Shown here: positions 22,087 to 37,300 of the stretch, piece by piece
How the letters are laid out: each line of letters begins with the position of its first letter
How positions within the stretch are numbered: position 1 is the stretch's first letter
NCBI GenBank assembly: GCA_905250025.1
Contig: CAJNOJ010000098.1
Coordinates: 217,107-281,106, forward strand
Reading direction: 5' to 3'
From: Adineta ricciae
Taxonomy: Eukaryota > Rotifera > Eurotatoria > Adinetida > Adinetidae
DNA: 64,000 nt
Translations under genes and position numbers: made by a program
Notes under the pieces: model-generated
Seen by the model: the letters and a program-made list of their open reading frames with translations, nothing else
Databases searched by the model: none
What the model was told of the DNA's origin: nothing

Positions 22087-25013
22087 TCACTTGCTGTTAC
22101 CGATGAAGAAGCAAGCGATTTGTCTGTAACACGTTTATCGATTTCCAATTCACTAACGAGCGTTCATAAACAATGTGAAGATGAAGATGCCGAAGCAACG
22201 AATAAGCTATTGGACATCGGCCGCGTTGCTTCCTGGGCAGTTGGCTTTGAAAAATTGCTCAATGATGAAATGGGTTTATATGTATTTACTGAATTTCTCA
22301 AGAAAGAATTTAGCCAAGAAAACATACAATTCTGGACGGAATGCGAAAAATTGAAAAAATTCACAGATCTCGACGAAGTTGAACTTTTACCTTTCATTTC
22401 GAAGTTATTCTATATCTTCTCTTATAGGTTCGTTCGAAAGCAAATATGATCTGGTCAACATATTTACATGATACAGATGATGGATCATGTCGAATCAACA
22501 TTGACAGCCGAACACGACAAGAATGTTACCAATCACTATTACACAAACCGAATGCTCATATATTCGAAAAGGCTCAATCTCAGATATTTCAATTGATGAA
22601 ACTCGATTCATATACGAGGTTTCTGAAATCCAACATGTATAAAGAATGTATTATGAGTGAAATGGAAGGCAAATCGATACCATACACGAAACCTAGTCCA
22701 CCACCACCGACCAATAACGAAGACCGATCGAAATGCAACGACAGTCTTGTATGCAATGTAAACTTTGAGCAACATACGACGTGTTTATGTTTGTCTTCAT
22801 AGGGGAAGATCAAAGATGAAGAAAAGAAAGACAAGAAACGTAGTCCGCTTATTCCTTGGACGAAAGGTATTTCAAAGAATTGAAGACATTCTTTCTAAAT
22901 CTCTTCGTTGCTTTCTTTCTCTTTCTCTCTTTAGCGTTTATTAAATGGAAACGCCTATCAGGTTGGTCGATATTTTCATTGATTGTATTCATAATTTCGA
23001 TTTGTTTAGCTGCGCCCGAGACAAGCAAGTTTCTTTGATTTATTCTTTTGTGATGTTCTTTGCGTAGAGCAAAGCAAGAGCTTGCCTTATAACTAACCCC
23101 CCGTTTTCCTCCTAGTTATGTTGCTTTCTCCATCTTCTCGTGTTAACTCGAACAACATCGAGCCACGAATAGATAGAGAAAAGATTAGTAATAATGATCA
23201 TCAACTTGTACTGTTGCTATTTGCTATTGCTCGTAGACGTTTGGTCTCTGTGTATATGCGTGTTGATAGCTTTATGTCAGTTGTTGATGCTCTGCATGTG
23301 AATAAGGTGTGAACTGAAACCAATGATTGATCGACTTTAACCTAATCTATTGCTAAAACGCACAATACACATGCATATTTTTCTTCCACTGCGAAACAAC
23401 AAAGAATGATAGAGCATGTCACCAGTTGATAGTGTTATTAACGCACCATAAACATGTTTTATTGCACGTTATACATTCTCCCTCATTCTCTCTTCTTTAT
23501 CAGTATTAATTATATTGATGTTCAATTGAGTTTTGAACAGAGATATTAATTAATGATGATATTCAATGCACATTATCCAATTCACCCCGTTTGATTCTAT
23601 TCACTACATATTCTTCTGTATTTTCATCGAATTCGATCGAATCAAGATTCCTCTCTCTGTTCGTTGCAGTGTCAACCTCGGCGAGTAATGCGCTCAACGA
23701 AGATTCCATTGATGCTTAGCGTATTTCCGTGTGTTTTCGACTTCTAATCAGGTAGATAGTCAATACGAAAAACAAAACACACATATATATACTAACAAAC
23801 AAACACAAATTAAGATTTCCCTCATGGAAAGCGCGTTCGCTTGTACCAACTAATTACGTTTGTCTTTAGTTAAACGTGATACGTCCTCCTCATCGTCCAG
23901 TATTCCTCAAACTGCAAATGCTAGTACAAATACATCATTCTATGACAATTGCAATAAATCAGCATCAGTTGAATTAACACCAACGTTGAACTTCAATAAG
24001 ATTCCATCGACAGCATCATCCATGTCTTTGCAAAGTCCAACAAAACCTCCATTAACTCCGATTGGATATGTAAATAAAATCACAAAGATTAATCAACAAG
24101 ATTCATCATTGGCAAATCTCATCAATCGAGATTTAATGGACAAAAAACTCCTGAATGTTAGTTGGTTAATCTGTTTTCGAATGCATTTTATACGATTATT
24201 TTAGGATTATTCATCAATTGACACGTCGCGTTTTTGTCGTTTCATATTTCCCGATTCGACATCAGCTGTAGTGTTAACAGCACACGAATCTCAATCAATT
24301 CAGCAGGCAATTGATCGCCTATTTGCGAAACGAGGTATCACCTGGTACCGAACAGAATTATATACAGCTGATCAGGTAACATTTGCATTTCATTCGAGAA
24401 GTTTCTCAGTTCATGCTCATTTTAGCAACACATTGATCTTCAAGACCCATTGTCGAGTTTGAGTGGCAAAGAAATTCATGTCGAATCTCGTATTCTACTC
24501 CGTCTCGACTTTCCGAATAAAACAATTTGTGTTCGTTGTGATCCGAAACGAACGCTTCTGAAAGTTCTGCAACCAATCTTCGAAAAACTCAGATATTCTA
24601 TGCGACAATATGTTTTCTATGCTGTATGTTGAGAATCCATGTCATTAATTTGTCTTATTTAATCGAATTTCTCTCTAGAATGATTCATTAGTTCCATTGA
24701 ATGTCAACGAATTAGTTGGTTGTTACGATAATCAAAGAATATTTGCCGTAGAAAAAACAGCATCACTCATCGGTAAGGAATTAAGTTGGATTTCGAAAGA
24801 TATACCAATTGCTTTCGTTCGAAGATTTATCACCTCGACAGAAGAATCGAACAACAAGTGATATCTTCGACATGATCTCGGAAAATGATGAAGATATTAA
24901 TTTTGATGAATATGGCATTCTAAAAGTTGTTACACAAACGAAAGCAACGATTGTTGTCGTATGTGAATGAAATTCTCTCTCTAATTCTACAGTCGATTGT
25001 TCTAGTCAACTGA
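22087..25013 (+). CDS. RGS-b protein with RBD-like and GoLoco-like C-terminus
   Basis: Shared exons are 22087-22377, 22428-22748, 22803-22866 and 22935-22961. The short form then uses 23010-23038 (stop TGA, tail ETSKFL), as in copy A. The long form continues with 23870-24156, 24205-24375, 24426-24623, 24679-24772, 24825-24958 and 24993-25013, all in phase. The RGS domain carries [13 protein letters not shown] and [13 protein letters not shown] Ser-rich linker is followed by Ras-binding-domain-like sequence (SIQQAIDRLFAKRGITWYRTE; then LLRLDFPNKTICVRCDPKRT). The end reads SDIFDMISENDED, like the start of a GoLoco motif but without its QxxRxDDQR part. With PDZ-PTB-RGS upstream this completes the RGS12 architecture. 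It probably regulates G-alpha and Ras signalling. The N-terminus comes from one of several first exons or by splicing from 12854. Confidence 0.8.
23118..23752 (+). other. Possible extra first exon and small exon
   Basis: An ATG at 23118 opens 63 codons (MLLSPSSRVNSNN to ALHVNK) ending in phase 0 at a GTGTGA donor (23307). An acceptor at 23669 and donor at 23753 frame a small exon whose only ATG frame stops quickly. The phase of the first does not fit the exon at 23870 directly. They may be 5' exons of an RBD-only transcript, or noise. Confidence 0.2.
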
Positions 25014-26060
25014 TGATTGCGTTCATTTGTCAACACCCGAAGTATCACCGTCGTCTCATGAATATACAAGTAAATTGCAATGTTCTTTGGCGAAAATCCT
25101 TTTTCTGTTCGCTTTAGAAACATTTGTTGGACCCAAACGATGATCTCTCTCGTTGATTAAGACTTTTCCGGTGTTAATTACTCGATGCAACTATCTACTC
25201 TAACAATTCCTTTATATCCAATAGAATCTATGGTGCTAGATTATGTACCTGTGGTAGTATCATTGTCGTTGCACATGTATTTCGAATCTTCAAACAATAC
25301 ACCCTTTCTCTTTCTTTCGTTCTTCTCTATGGTTCATTTGTCTTATCCATTTCTGTGGTACAAAAAAAACAACAACAAAACTTTCGTTTTTCTTGTCTTT
25401 TCTTCAATATGTATACGTGTGTATATGTCAAAGTTCTTTTTTTCCAAATTTGACATTTCTTGTCAGTGAGTATGCGACGAAAAATAATGAACAGTATGAA
25501 AACAAAAATGAATCTTTCTTAATCTAACCTGTGGAAAGATCCTTTCTACACTGATGAGTAGTGTGTATGATCAAAGATGAATGCACTGAACTACCTTGTC
25601 TAGTTGGACGAGGCAGTTGAAATGAAAACTGACAGTTGGTTATTGTTTCACTCGAGTGTATCTAATGTTCTTCTGTTTATGGATTTGTAATTAAACAAAC
25701 AGACTTGTTGCGATAATTATGTTTATATATTTGCGTTGTTTTATCTATCGAATATCGCTCGATGAGTTATGAGAACCGGAGGGGTAGAATGCACCGACCA
25801 AGTGTGATATGAATAGAAATCATCTATTAGTAATCATATGTGAATAGTCAATTTAGATACCAGAGAACGAAGTCATATGCAACTCGTTTTTCTTTTGTAC
25901 TTTGAGTAAGTTATTATTAATTCTATTGTATTACAATCGGAAATATGAGAAAGTCACGTATTCGGTTTCAATTACTCCATCATTTACGACGAAAAAGAAG
26001 TTAATGAACACAGATCCTGAGTCAATGAGTATGACGAAATGTCGAGCGAGACTGTTAGTC
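25014..26060. other. Intergenic, no gene seen
   Basis: About 1 kb, AT-rich, with T-rich stretches. Open frames at 25185 and 25902 show no family features. It includes the probable 3' UTR of the RGS gene and the upstream flank of the 5S gene. Confidence 0.5.
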
Positions 26061-26180
26061 GCTTACGGCCATACCACGTTGAATACACCAGTTCTCGTCC
26101 GATCACTGAAGTTAAGCAACGTCGGGCTCGGTTAGTACTTGGATGGGTGACCGCCTGGGAATACCGAGTGTCGTAAGCTT
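26061..26180 (+). rRNA. 5S ribosomal RNA
   Basis: A full-length 120 nt 5S rRNA gene. It has the conserved CGGCCATACCACG near the 5' end, the internal promoter region with GATCACTGAAGTTAAGCAAC, GGGCTCGGTTAGTACTTGG, and GGATGGGTGACCGCCTGGGA. The terminal stem pairs GCTTACG with CGTAAGC. A T-run at 26183-26189 is a plausible RNA polymerase III terminator. It is a single copy here, not part of a visible tandem array, between the RGS locus and PTP1B. Confidence 0.95.
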
Positions 26181-26341
26181 CGTTTTTTTGTTGTTGAAAA
26201 ACTTAATTTGTTATATCAAATGCTACTATGTTTATATTTATTTATCGAATTTGATTTAATTCGTTCACATTTTGCTCTACTTCGAAGAAATACAAAAAAA
26301 AAACTTTAACACAGAAGAGAGGAATAAGAAGAAAAGAAGAT

Positions 26342-28107
<1,766 letters not shown>

Positions 28108-28920
28108 TTTTTAAAATATCTACAATTGACAAAAAAGAAAAGACAAAATCTGTTTGTTTCTTATAATCATGTAACGAATAGAATGTCTTTCGCGATTGTT
28201 TTGTCGATTCGGGAATAATCAACATTCCTTCCTGTCGAATTTCTTTTTTCATTCTAAATAAACAAACATAAGAGAAGATTAATCTTTCACATGACATTCA
28301 CACTTGAATTCTTACCATTCTTATTACAGTGATCGAACGAAGACTCTGAAAGAAAAACATTGTTCTACAATGACTTTTAATTTTTATTTGTCTCGTTCTT
28401 CCTTTTGTTTCAAACACATATACACACATACAGAGGTTCAGACAACAGAGAAAACAAAAACGAAACGAAAATCAGAAGAAATAAGAGTATCATTTTTCAG
28501 AGATATATATATGTGTGTGTATCTTTCAAAATAAACAACAACAACAAGAGAAAAACAAACAACGTGTTCACTGTATATTGAAATAGCGGATAAATATGTA
28601 TTATATATATATGCGAATAAATAGTAGCCTTTCCTCTATGATAATATACAATAAAATCCGAAAGAGAAAGAATATTCCGTGTCTTAAGGTTTATAGTTCT
28701 CCTCAACAAAGTTTACTAGAACAAAAAAGAAAACATTTATTTTTATCCATCTAAGTAAAAGTATATGTAGTGTGTTTTGGCTTTCATAAAAAGAGACGAA
28801 CAACAGCGGACAAAGAGCAATGACAGACAACACCAATGCATAAATACATGGATGCGCACGAACAAAAAAAAAACGAATCGAAACTAATGCGGTTGATTTA
28901 TATTGTCATCTAGAAGTGTC
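28108..28920. other. Intergenic between PTP1B start and Rab2 stop
   Basis: About 810 nt holding the probable promoter of PTP1B and the Rab2 3' UTR, with TA-rich microsatellite-like stretches near 28500 and 28600. A reverse-strand frame at 28094-28297 has no family match and is not called. Confidence 0.45.
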
Positions 28921-29953
<1,033 letters not shown>

Positions 29954-30279
29954 CGGTTATGTGAACGTGTATTTCACTCGTTTCGTATATTTGAAAAGAG
30001 AAGAAAGAGATCTAAAAGAGATAGATGTTTCAGTCGTCTGATGATTCATTAAACTAGAGAATGAAACATCAGCTGCTGTGCTGCTATGTCACCATTTTGA
30101 TGTCGACGATCGAGTGACTTCGAGAAATAGTAAATAAAAAAGCGACTGTTGTTGTTATTGGTACTTTTTTCCACTAGCGACATCTATTCCTCATAGAGGC
30201 TTGAAAACGATTAATTATTGGAATTGGCTTGACCAGCAAACGAGAATTCCTTTTCGTTTCGTTGCGTTATTAGAAAGAA
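29954..30279. promoter_or_regulatory. Divergent promoter region Rab2 / WDR3
   Basis: The start codons of Rab2 (-) and WDR3 (+) face away from each other across 326 nt. The space must contain both 5' UTRs and probably a shared bidirectional promoter. No TATA box was obvious. Confidence 0.45.
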
Positions 30280-33200
30280 ATGGTTCTTACTAAACAGTAC
30301 GATCGACATGCACCCGAGAAAGTCTTCGGAATCATAGGAAGTGGTAATGCAAGTAATATTGCACTATTACCCGCAGCAAATAAATCAACTTCACGTCGAA
30401 TTTTCGTTCCTGCATGTGAAAACGTTCTTTTATGGGATCTGAAAACTCACGCGCAAGTAAGACCGATGATACACTTCGTTGTCTCGTAATAAAAGATTTC
30501 ATCTAGATCCATACATTTGTTGATGAAACAGCATCATCATCGACATTAAAGAAAAAGATTCGTGAAGAAGCGATTGTAGTCGCTGCAAGTCCAAATGGCA
30601 AACATTTAGCCGTTGGATATCAAAATGGTATGATAAAACTATTCACAGTTACACAAAATGACAATACAGTGAATTTCCATGGACATAAATCCAGTATTAC
30701 AACATTAACATTTACACACGACTCAGCAACGTTGATTTCGGGATCGAAAGTAGGAGAATTGGACATATTGAAGGAGATGTACAATGATTCGATGTTTTTC
30801 TAGGATACGGATATCATCGCTTGGGATTTAATTACTGAAGCTGGTCTCTATCGACTTCGTGGTCATAAAGCACCGGTTACGAAAGTTTTAATTATGAAAA
30901 ATCAACCGATATTAATTTCTAGGTAATATTTTTCTCTTGTAAAATGAATTTATCAATAAAAAGAACGTGTAATTTAGTTCACGAGATATGACAATTAAAT
31001 TTTGGGATATGAGCATTCAACATTGTTTTCACACGATTGTAACACATCGAACAGAGGTTTGTATTGATCATTGGAATGAAATTTTTTGTATCGAACAAAC
31101 TTTAGGTGTGGAGCATCGCATTAGCATACGATCGATATTTAATTACTGGTTGTTCAGATAACGAATTACGATTTTTTGCTTTACGATCAACAATAGCAGT
31201 ATGATGAGTTGATTCTTTGAACAATAACAGAATTTATTTCGTTTACATAGGATGAAGATGATGCTTTGATGTTTCCACCTATGACCGATGAAATAACGAA
31301 TGAAGATCAAGTACCAATTCATGTTCAATCGCTTGGTTCAATTGTTCGTAAAAGTAAACAACGAGTTTCGAATCTACATGTTGATCAAGATGATCGTATC
31401 CTCGCTTGTCATGTATGTCTTGACTTTCCTATCATCATCTTTATTTTTCTACGATGAATATGTTTAGGGTGTGGAATATTTCGGTGAATTCTTTCGTATT
31501 TCAACTATTGATGAGATTCGTACGCGTCTTCGTAAACGTTTGTCTAAAGCGCGAAAACGAAAAGAAAATGGTGATGAAAAGAAGTAAGATATTGTTATGC
31601 TTTTCTTCGATTGAAATGCTTCTTTTCAGTGATGAAGCAATTAAAATCGATTGGGATCTTTCGTTAGTTTTTACATCCTTATGCGAAATTAAATTCGATG
31701 GAAAAGTTCGAGCATTGGATATGTTTATGGAAACTCAAATGACATGCAAAATCGTGGCATTAACATTGAGTAACAAACTGGATTTACATTTATTAAATAT
31801 TCAAGATAAGACAGTCGAACAGTTGCCTTCGATTGAAAAATTGGCACATCGAACCGAAGTGCGTTGTTTAGCGTTCAGTTCAGATGATATGTTAATCGCT
31901 TCCGGAAGTGGAGAATCGTTAAAAATTTGGAACAGGTCTGTGTGCACTTGAAGGATTGTCTTTACTCTTTGATTTTTCAGAAATAGCTGTGAATCGATAC
32001 GAACGATTCCTTGTACTTATGCACTTTGCTGTATGTTTCTACCGGGTGATCATTTAGTTTTGATTGGATGTAAAGTAAGTGATCGATGTGAAAGTAATCG
32101 ATGAGACATTTTCAGTGTTTTAGAATGGTTCACTTCAAATTGCATCGCTGGATTCAGCTTCGATTGTTGAGACAGTTCAAGGACATGAGGAGAATCAATC
32201 TGTTTGGACGATGTGTATGACTCCGGATAAAGTAGGAAAGGAAATGTATCGGACTGTTCGGTATGTGCTTTTGTTTAGCAATCGTTTTTGACCGGTGGAA
32301 GCGATAAAAAGATTCAATTTTGGAATTTGGAATTGAAAGATGAACGAGAGAGTCAATCGAAAAAAGTAAAACTTTTCTCTTCGAATATTTATCAATATGG
32401 ATGATAATTTAGACGAGAAAACGATTATCATTTGAACATAAACGTTCGTTTGATGTTGGTGAAGATGTCTTAGCTCTGAAAATCTCGTTAGTTAATTGTC
32501 CTTTCACGAAAAACAAACTTCTATCTTTGATCTTTTTAGTCCCAACAATCGATATTTTGTTGCGGCATTAATGGACACAACTGTAAAAGTCTTTTTCATG
32601 GATTCATGTCAAGTAAAATTTCTCTTCTGTTTTCAACATTCATCTCATCGATTCTTCAGATGTTCCTGTCGTTATATGGTCATTCACAACCTGTTCTTTG
32701 CCTTGACATATCATTCGACAGTCGTTTAGTTATAACTGGTTCAAGTGATCGAAATATCAAAATCTGGGGCTTAGATTTCGGTGATTGCCATCGCTCTCTA
32801 TTTGCTCACGACGATACAATAACAGCGGTACAATTCGTTCCGAAAACGCATCTTTTCTTTTCGACTGGAAAAGATAACAAGTTGAAATATTGGGATGCTG
32901 ATAAATTCTTACATATTCAAACGTTGGACGTACGCTTCGAATAGGAAAAAGAGAGTTTCCTGTTAAAAAATGTGTTTTCTGTGTAGGGTCACTGTGGAGA
33001 AATCCGATGTATGTCAATTACGAATAACGGAATGCATATTGCAACAGCTGCTCATGATCGATCGATTCGATTATGGGAAAGAACGGAAGAACCATTGATT
33101 CTTGATGAAGAAAAGGAACAGGTTAGATTTGTTAGATGACCAACCGATTGATTTTGATCATAATGAATGGTGTTTTTTCTTCCAGGAACGTGAAGCTCAG

Positions 33201-34155
33201 TTTGAAAACGAAATGGAAAATGATGAATTCATTCTACCTGGCGAAACCAACAAAGAAATCGGTTTAGCTGCTTTAAAAACCATCGAAAGTCTCAAAGGCG
33301 TGCGTATTTTCCGTTTTCATTCATTCATCCTATTGCGTTTGACATTCATAGGCTGAAAGTGTCATCGAAGCACTCGACATTTGGCGAGAAGAGAAACTGA
33401 AACTTGCCGAACATGATGCAACCGAAAAAGCATTAGGAAAAGAAGTAATTCATCGATAATTTTCCAAAAATTCGTTGAATAGAATTTTGTTCAGGTTCCA
33501 TTACCACCCCCACATATTATGTTACAAGCGCTAGGAAATGGTTATACAGCCGAACGTTTCGTTCTGGAATCGTTACGGAAAATCTCTGCAAGGTAATCGA
33601 CTCTTCGTCTTGTAAATTCAAATAATTCTACCGAATTTTCTTGTTTAGTGATTTGGAAGCAGCACTTCTTCTACTTCCATTCGATTACGTTCAAAAACTA
33701 TTGACATTACTTGTGTATTATCTCGATCGATTTCAATCACCAGAACTGTGCGTGAAATGTGCGGTATTCTTAATCAAGTATGTTCTTTCCATTCCTGCGG
33801 AAATCTCATGTTTTCCATTTCTTCAGAATCCATCATGGTGTTCTGACATCATCACATCAGTATCTGAACATTGTCGAACAATTGCGAACACGTTGTATGG
33901 AAACCGTGGAAACATTACGAGTAAATTTTGATGAGAAAAATTGCCGAGAAAACTCGAATGTTTTATCTTTAGAACAACGTTGGATTTAACTATGCAGGTT
34001 TGAAGCTAATTCGACGACAAATCGAAGAACAGAATGATGTTATTCTGTTCGCTGATGCAACACAGAAATTATCCTCTGCGGAGGGTAAAAAACGTAAAAA
34101 GAACAAAGGATCAGCTGCTATATTGACTATTAAAGGAACATCAGCTCTTGCCTGA
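30280..34155 (+). CDS. WDR3: WDR3 / Utp12 (Dip2), SSU processome WD-repeat protein
   Basis: This nucleolar protein is part of the UTP-B complex that processes 18S pre-rRNA. The N-terminus reads [21 protein letters not shown] and [11 protein letters not shown], as in WDR3. About a dozen short introns separate WD blades, for example [44 protein letters not shown] and [15 protein letters not shown]. After the second propeller come acidic helices and the Utp12 domain, with [17 protein letters not shown]. The end carries a Lys-rich [11 protein letters not shown] tail and stops at 34153-34155. An AATAAA follows near 34195. The overall order fits the family (human about 943 residues). Confidence 0.93.
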
Positions 34156-34337
34156 TGTTTTTTTTTCTGTTATCCGTGTTTTGTTGTTATCCTTAATAAA
34201 CAAAAGAAAGAAAAATAGAGGCAATCTCTTCGAAGATAGGTTAAATATACATTCGTGTTTTCTTTTCAAACGTTTACTCAGTAAAATAAAAGTTCATACA
34301 TAAGAAGATTAAATAGAATCCGTGAAGGAAATGAAAT

Positions 34338-37300
34338 TTATTGATTTTCGGTTTCGCGCCGTCTTCGAACAAACTCCACGGCTGTTTTGTCATTGATTCT
34401 TTGCTCTAAGATTTCGATAATGCGACTTCGCAGCACTAAAACAATTCGAACCAATAAAAAATAGTGCAATTCGAGGCAGTTCTACCTTTCGGATGTGTTA
34501 AAGCCAATTCGATCTGTTTCAATTCATCAACCATTCGATTGTCATGATTCACTCCCGTTATTTTCGAGATTTCAAGAAATGCTTCACCTTCGAAATCATT
34601 CGACCACATCAAATCATGATCCATCACAACGAAATGAACGATTCCACCAGATAAACCACATTCTTTTTCTGTCAAGCGACTAAAATGCCAAATCCTGAGT
34701 GTCAATCAAGGCCGAAACTAGCACTTACAATTCGAATTTCTCGTTAAATTGAGGATTCAATGTTTTCTTGATAATCGATGTCTGCTGTTTTTCAATATGT
34801 GGATACAAAAACGTCGGACACAATTGTATAACAACATATGGGTCACTAGAATTCAATTCAAATGATCGGAAATGTTAGAATCTCATGCTTCATACCTTAA
34901 ACCATTCGAATCACATGATTTGAGATTTTTACATGAAATAACTGGAAACGAAAGGATAGAAAAAGATTGGAAAACCAAATTAGAAATTACTTTCAATGTA
35001 CAAGGTTTCCTGTTTGGGATGGTAGTAAGCTCGACAATAGAGTTTACCTAAGTCTGATTGACTTGAGTTGTTTGCGCGGTCTTGTTCTTGAAGTTTTTCC
35101 TAAAATCAAATTTGGATGAAGTGTGTGCGTAGGAAAGAATTGAATTTACCTGATAATAAGTTTTGATCAAAGATTGAGTATCGTTCGATTGATATTTCAA
35201 GAGTTTTTTCACTAGCTAAAAGAGCAGAGTTTCCACAGATATGAAGAATTCGAACGTCTTACTCGATATTTATCAGTTTTCAGAGTATCTTTCGGTAAAC
35301 ACTGATCATCATTCGTCAAATATTCCGTGAGATAATCAAGAGTTTTTAACAGTCGTAAATACGACGCCATTGATCTCTTGAAGAGAAAATGTTGAGAAAA
35401 TCAGTTCGAGGAATATCAGTTCGACTTACAGAAGAACCATTATATTCAACTTCCGCTAAGATTTGATCGAGTAATTTCGTCCATATGAGTTCGAGTAATC
35501 TAAACCAAAACTTTCATCCGAAACTGATTTTCTTTCCTTGCGACTCTCATTACCTGACAAAGTTTTGTCGGATTAACAACTCCCGATACGAACCCAATTG
35601 ATGATTAAGAAAATTCAACAATGGCAGAACAGTTTCTTGAATATCGCTCGCATCTGGTGCTTCGATGACATGAAATAAGTACTGTTTAAGTTCAATTTCC
35701 ATATTAAAGATCACTTTATTCACAATCTGATAGATACGGTCACTGATTTCTTGGCTGCAACTTGCGACTAATGTTTCGATCTTCTTTCGATATTCGTCTA
35801 CAACAGCGATTGGATGAAATTTTTCCGCGGCGACTAGTAGTTTATCATAACCCAGTTCGATCGGCAAGGCTTTGAAGGATTCACGAATACGTTCGATGTT
35901 ATTGGCAGTTAACGAAAGCTGGAGAAATGAAACTTTCAAATGAAATTTCATTACAAATTATCTAATCTTACTTCTTGCGCATAAAAAAGTAAATCACTGG
36001 TATCGTGGAATTTCTTGGCGTTTAATTTCTCTTCGCTCAACGTTGCATAAAGACGAGTGACATTCGCCATGTCTTCTGTAATTCTAATTAAAAATACAAT
36101 TGAACTAATTATATCTGGCCAAGCTAAAATGAGAAGAGAATATAGTCCGAAGAATGTCTTTACTTTGCTTTTTTACCTAATCGTTTCCAAAACTGGGTCA
36201 TCTGTTGAAAACAATTCGCGACATCCAACGATGATGAAGTGAATTTATTGTTCATCGATGAATCGATCTTATCTTTATCAAGAGCATACTCAATCCGATG
36301 GAGAAGTTTGTTCCGAACAACAGCTAACCATTTCTTCATGGCAACACCGAAGTATCCATAGTATTGATTAATTTTTAGATTTGATCGATGACTAGAAACA
36401 CGAAATGTGTTCTTTTTCTTTAAGTAAAAATGCGTTTACATACGTTTCATTGACATAGACTTTGTATTTAGCAAGTTCATTGAGAGATAAATACAATTCG
36501 AATAGGGATAAACTGGTCTGCTCCGCTGCGGATGCGAATGCAGCGATGTCCGCCGAGTCAGGCTCGGTATTTTCCAACAACTTCAATGGCGATTGATAAA
36601 TTTGTTCACCAAGCTATATAAACCGACTTCATAATGATGAATGCTCAATTAAATTTGACTCACTTCTTCTTCAAGTGCTTTGGTAATGATTTCCATAAGC
36701 TAAAATTTCAAACAAAACTTGTCATTTGTTTTCAATTGACATGAAGTGGATATTCTTAGGAGACTTTCGTTCTTTCTCATGGAAAATCCATTGAAGAGAT
36801 CACCAGAGATATTTCTCAAAGGAATACATATTGAATACGTGTCATTTATTCTTAGTCTTCATTCTTTTTCTATGAAACATCAGACCATTCACTAGACACC
36901 ATCGAGTAACGTACTTTGACATCAATTTTTTTGAACGATATATGATAAAAAGCCAATTTCACCGTTCTAAATGCAACATGAAGATGAAAAGTTCAGAGTT
37001 AAGGTCGATTTCACGTACGATTCAAACACAGGATTATAGTATTTCACAGCCGAGTGAGCTGAAATGAAAAACTGAAGATGAATACGTTTTTCGTCACAAG
37101 GAACAGATGCATTGAAACTCAAGGGAACATAAAAAGATATTGATTAACTTCCAATCTCATTACATCTCGATGAATACATAGAAAGTCGCTGTCGAAAGTA
37201 GTTACGCATTACTCTCGACGTTTTTTCCTCATTTCCTTCAGAAATGGTTCGATGCACATTTTGTGCGCAGAGGAATTTTCTTACCATCGGCTATGAGAAC

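Larger units (their letters stand above)
13386..23097 (+). repeat. Copy B of the ~9.7 kb direct repeat
   Basis: This is the partner of 1-9780. It begins inside the last large exon of the PDZ-PTB-RGS gene, without any visible junction sequence, and runs continuously into single-copy RGS12-like C-terminal exons. It therefore reads as the structurally complete version. Copy A has no such continuation because it ends at the gap. Confidence 0.93.
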
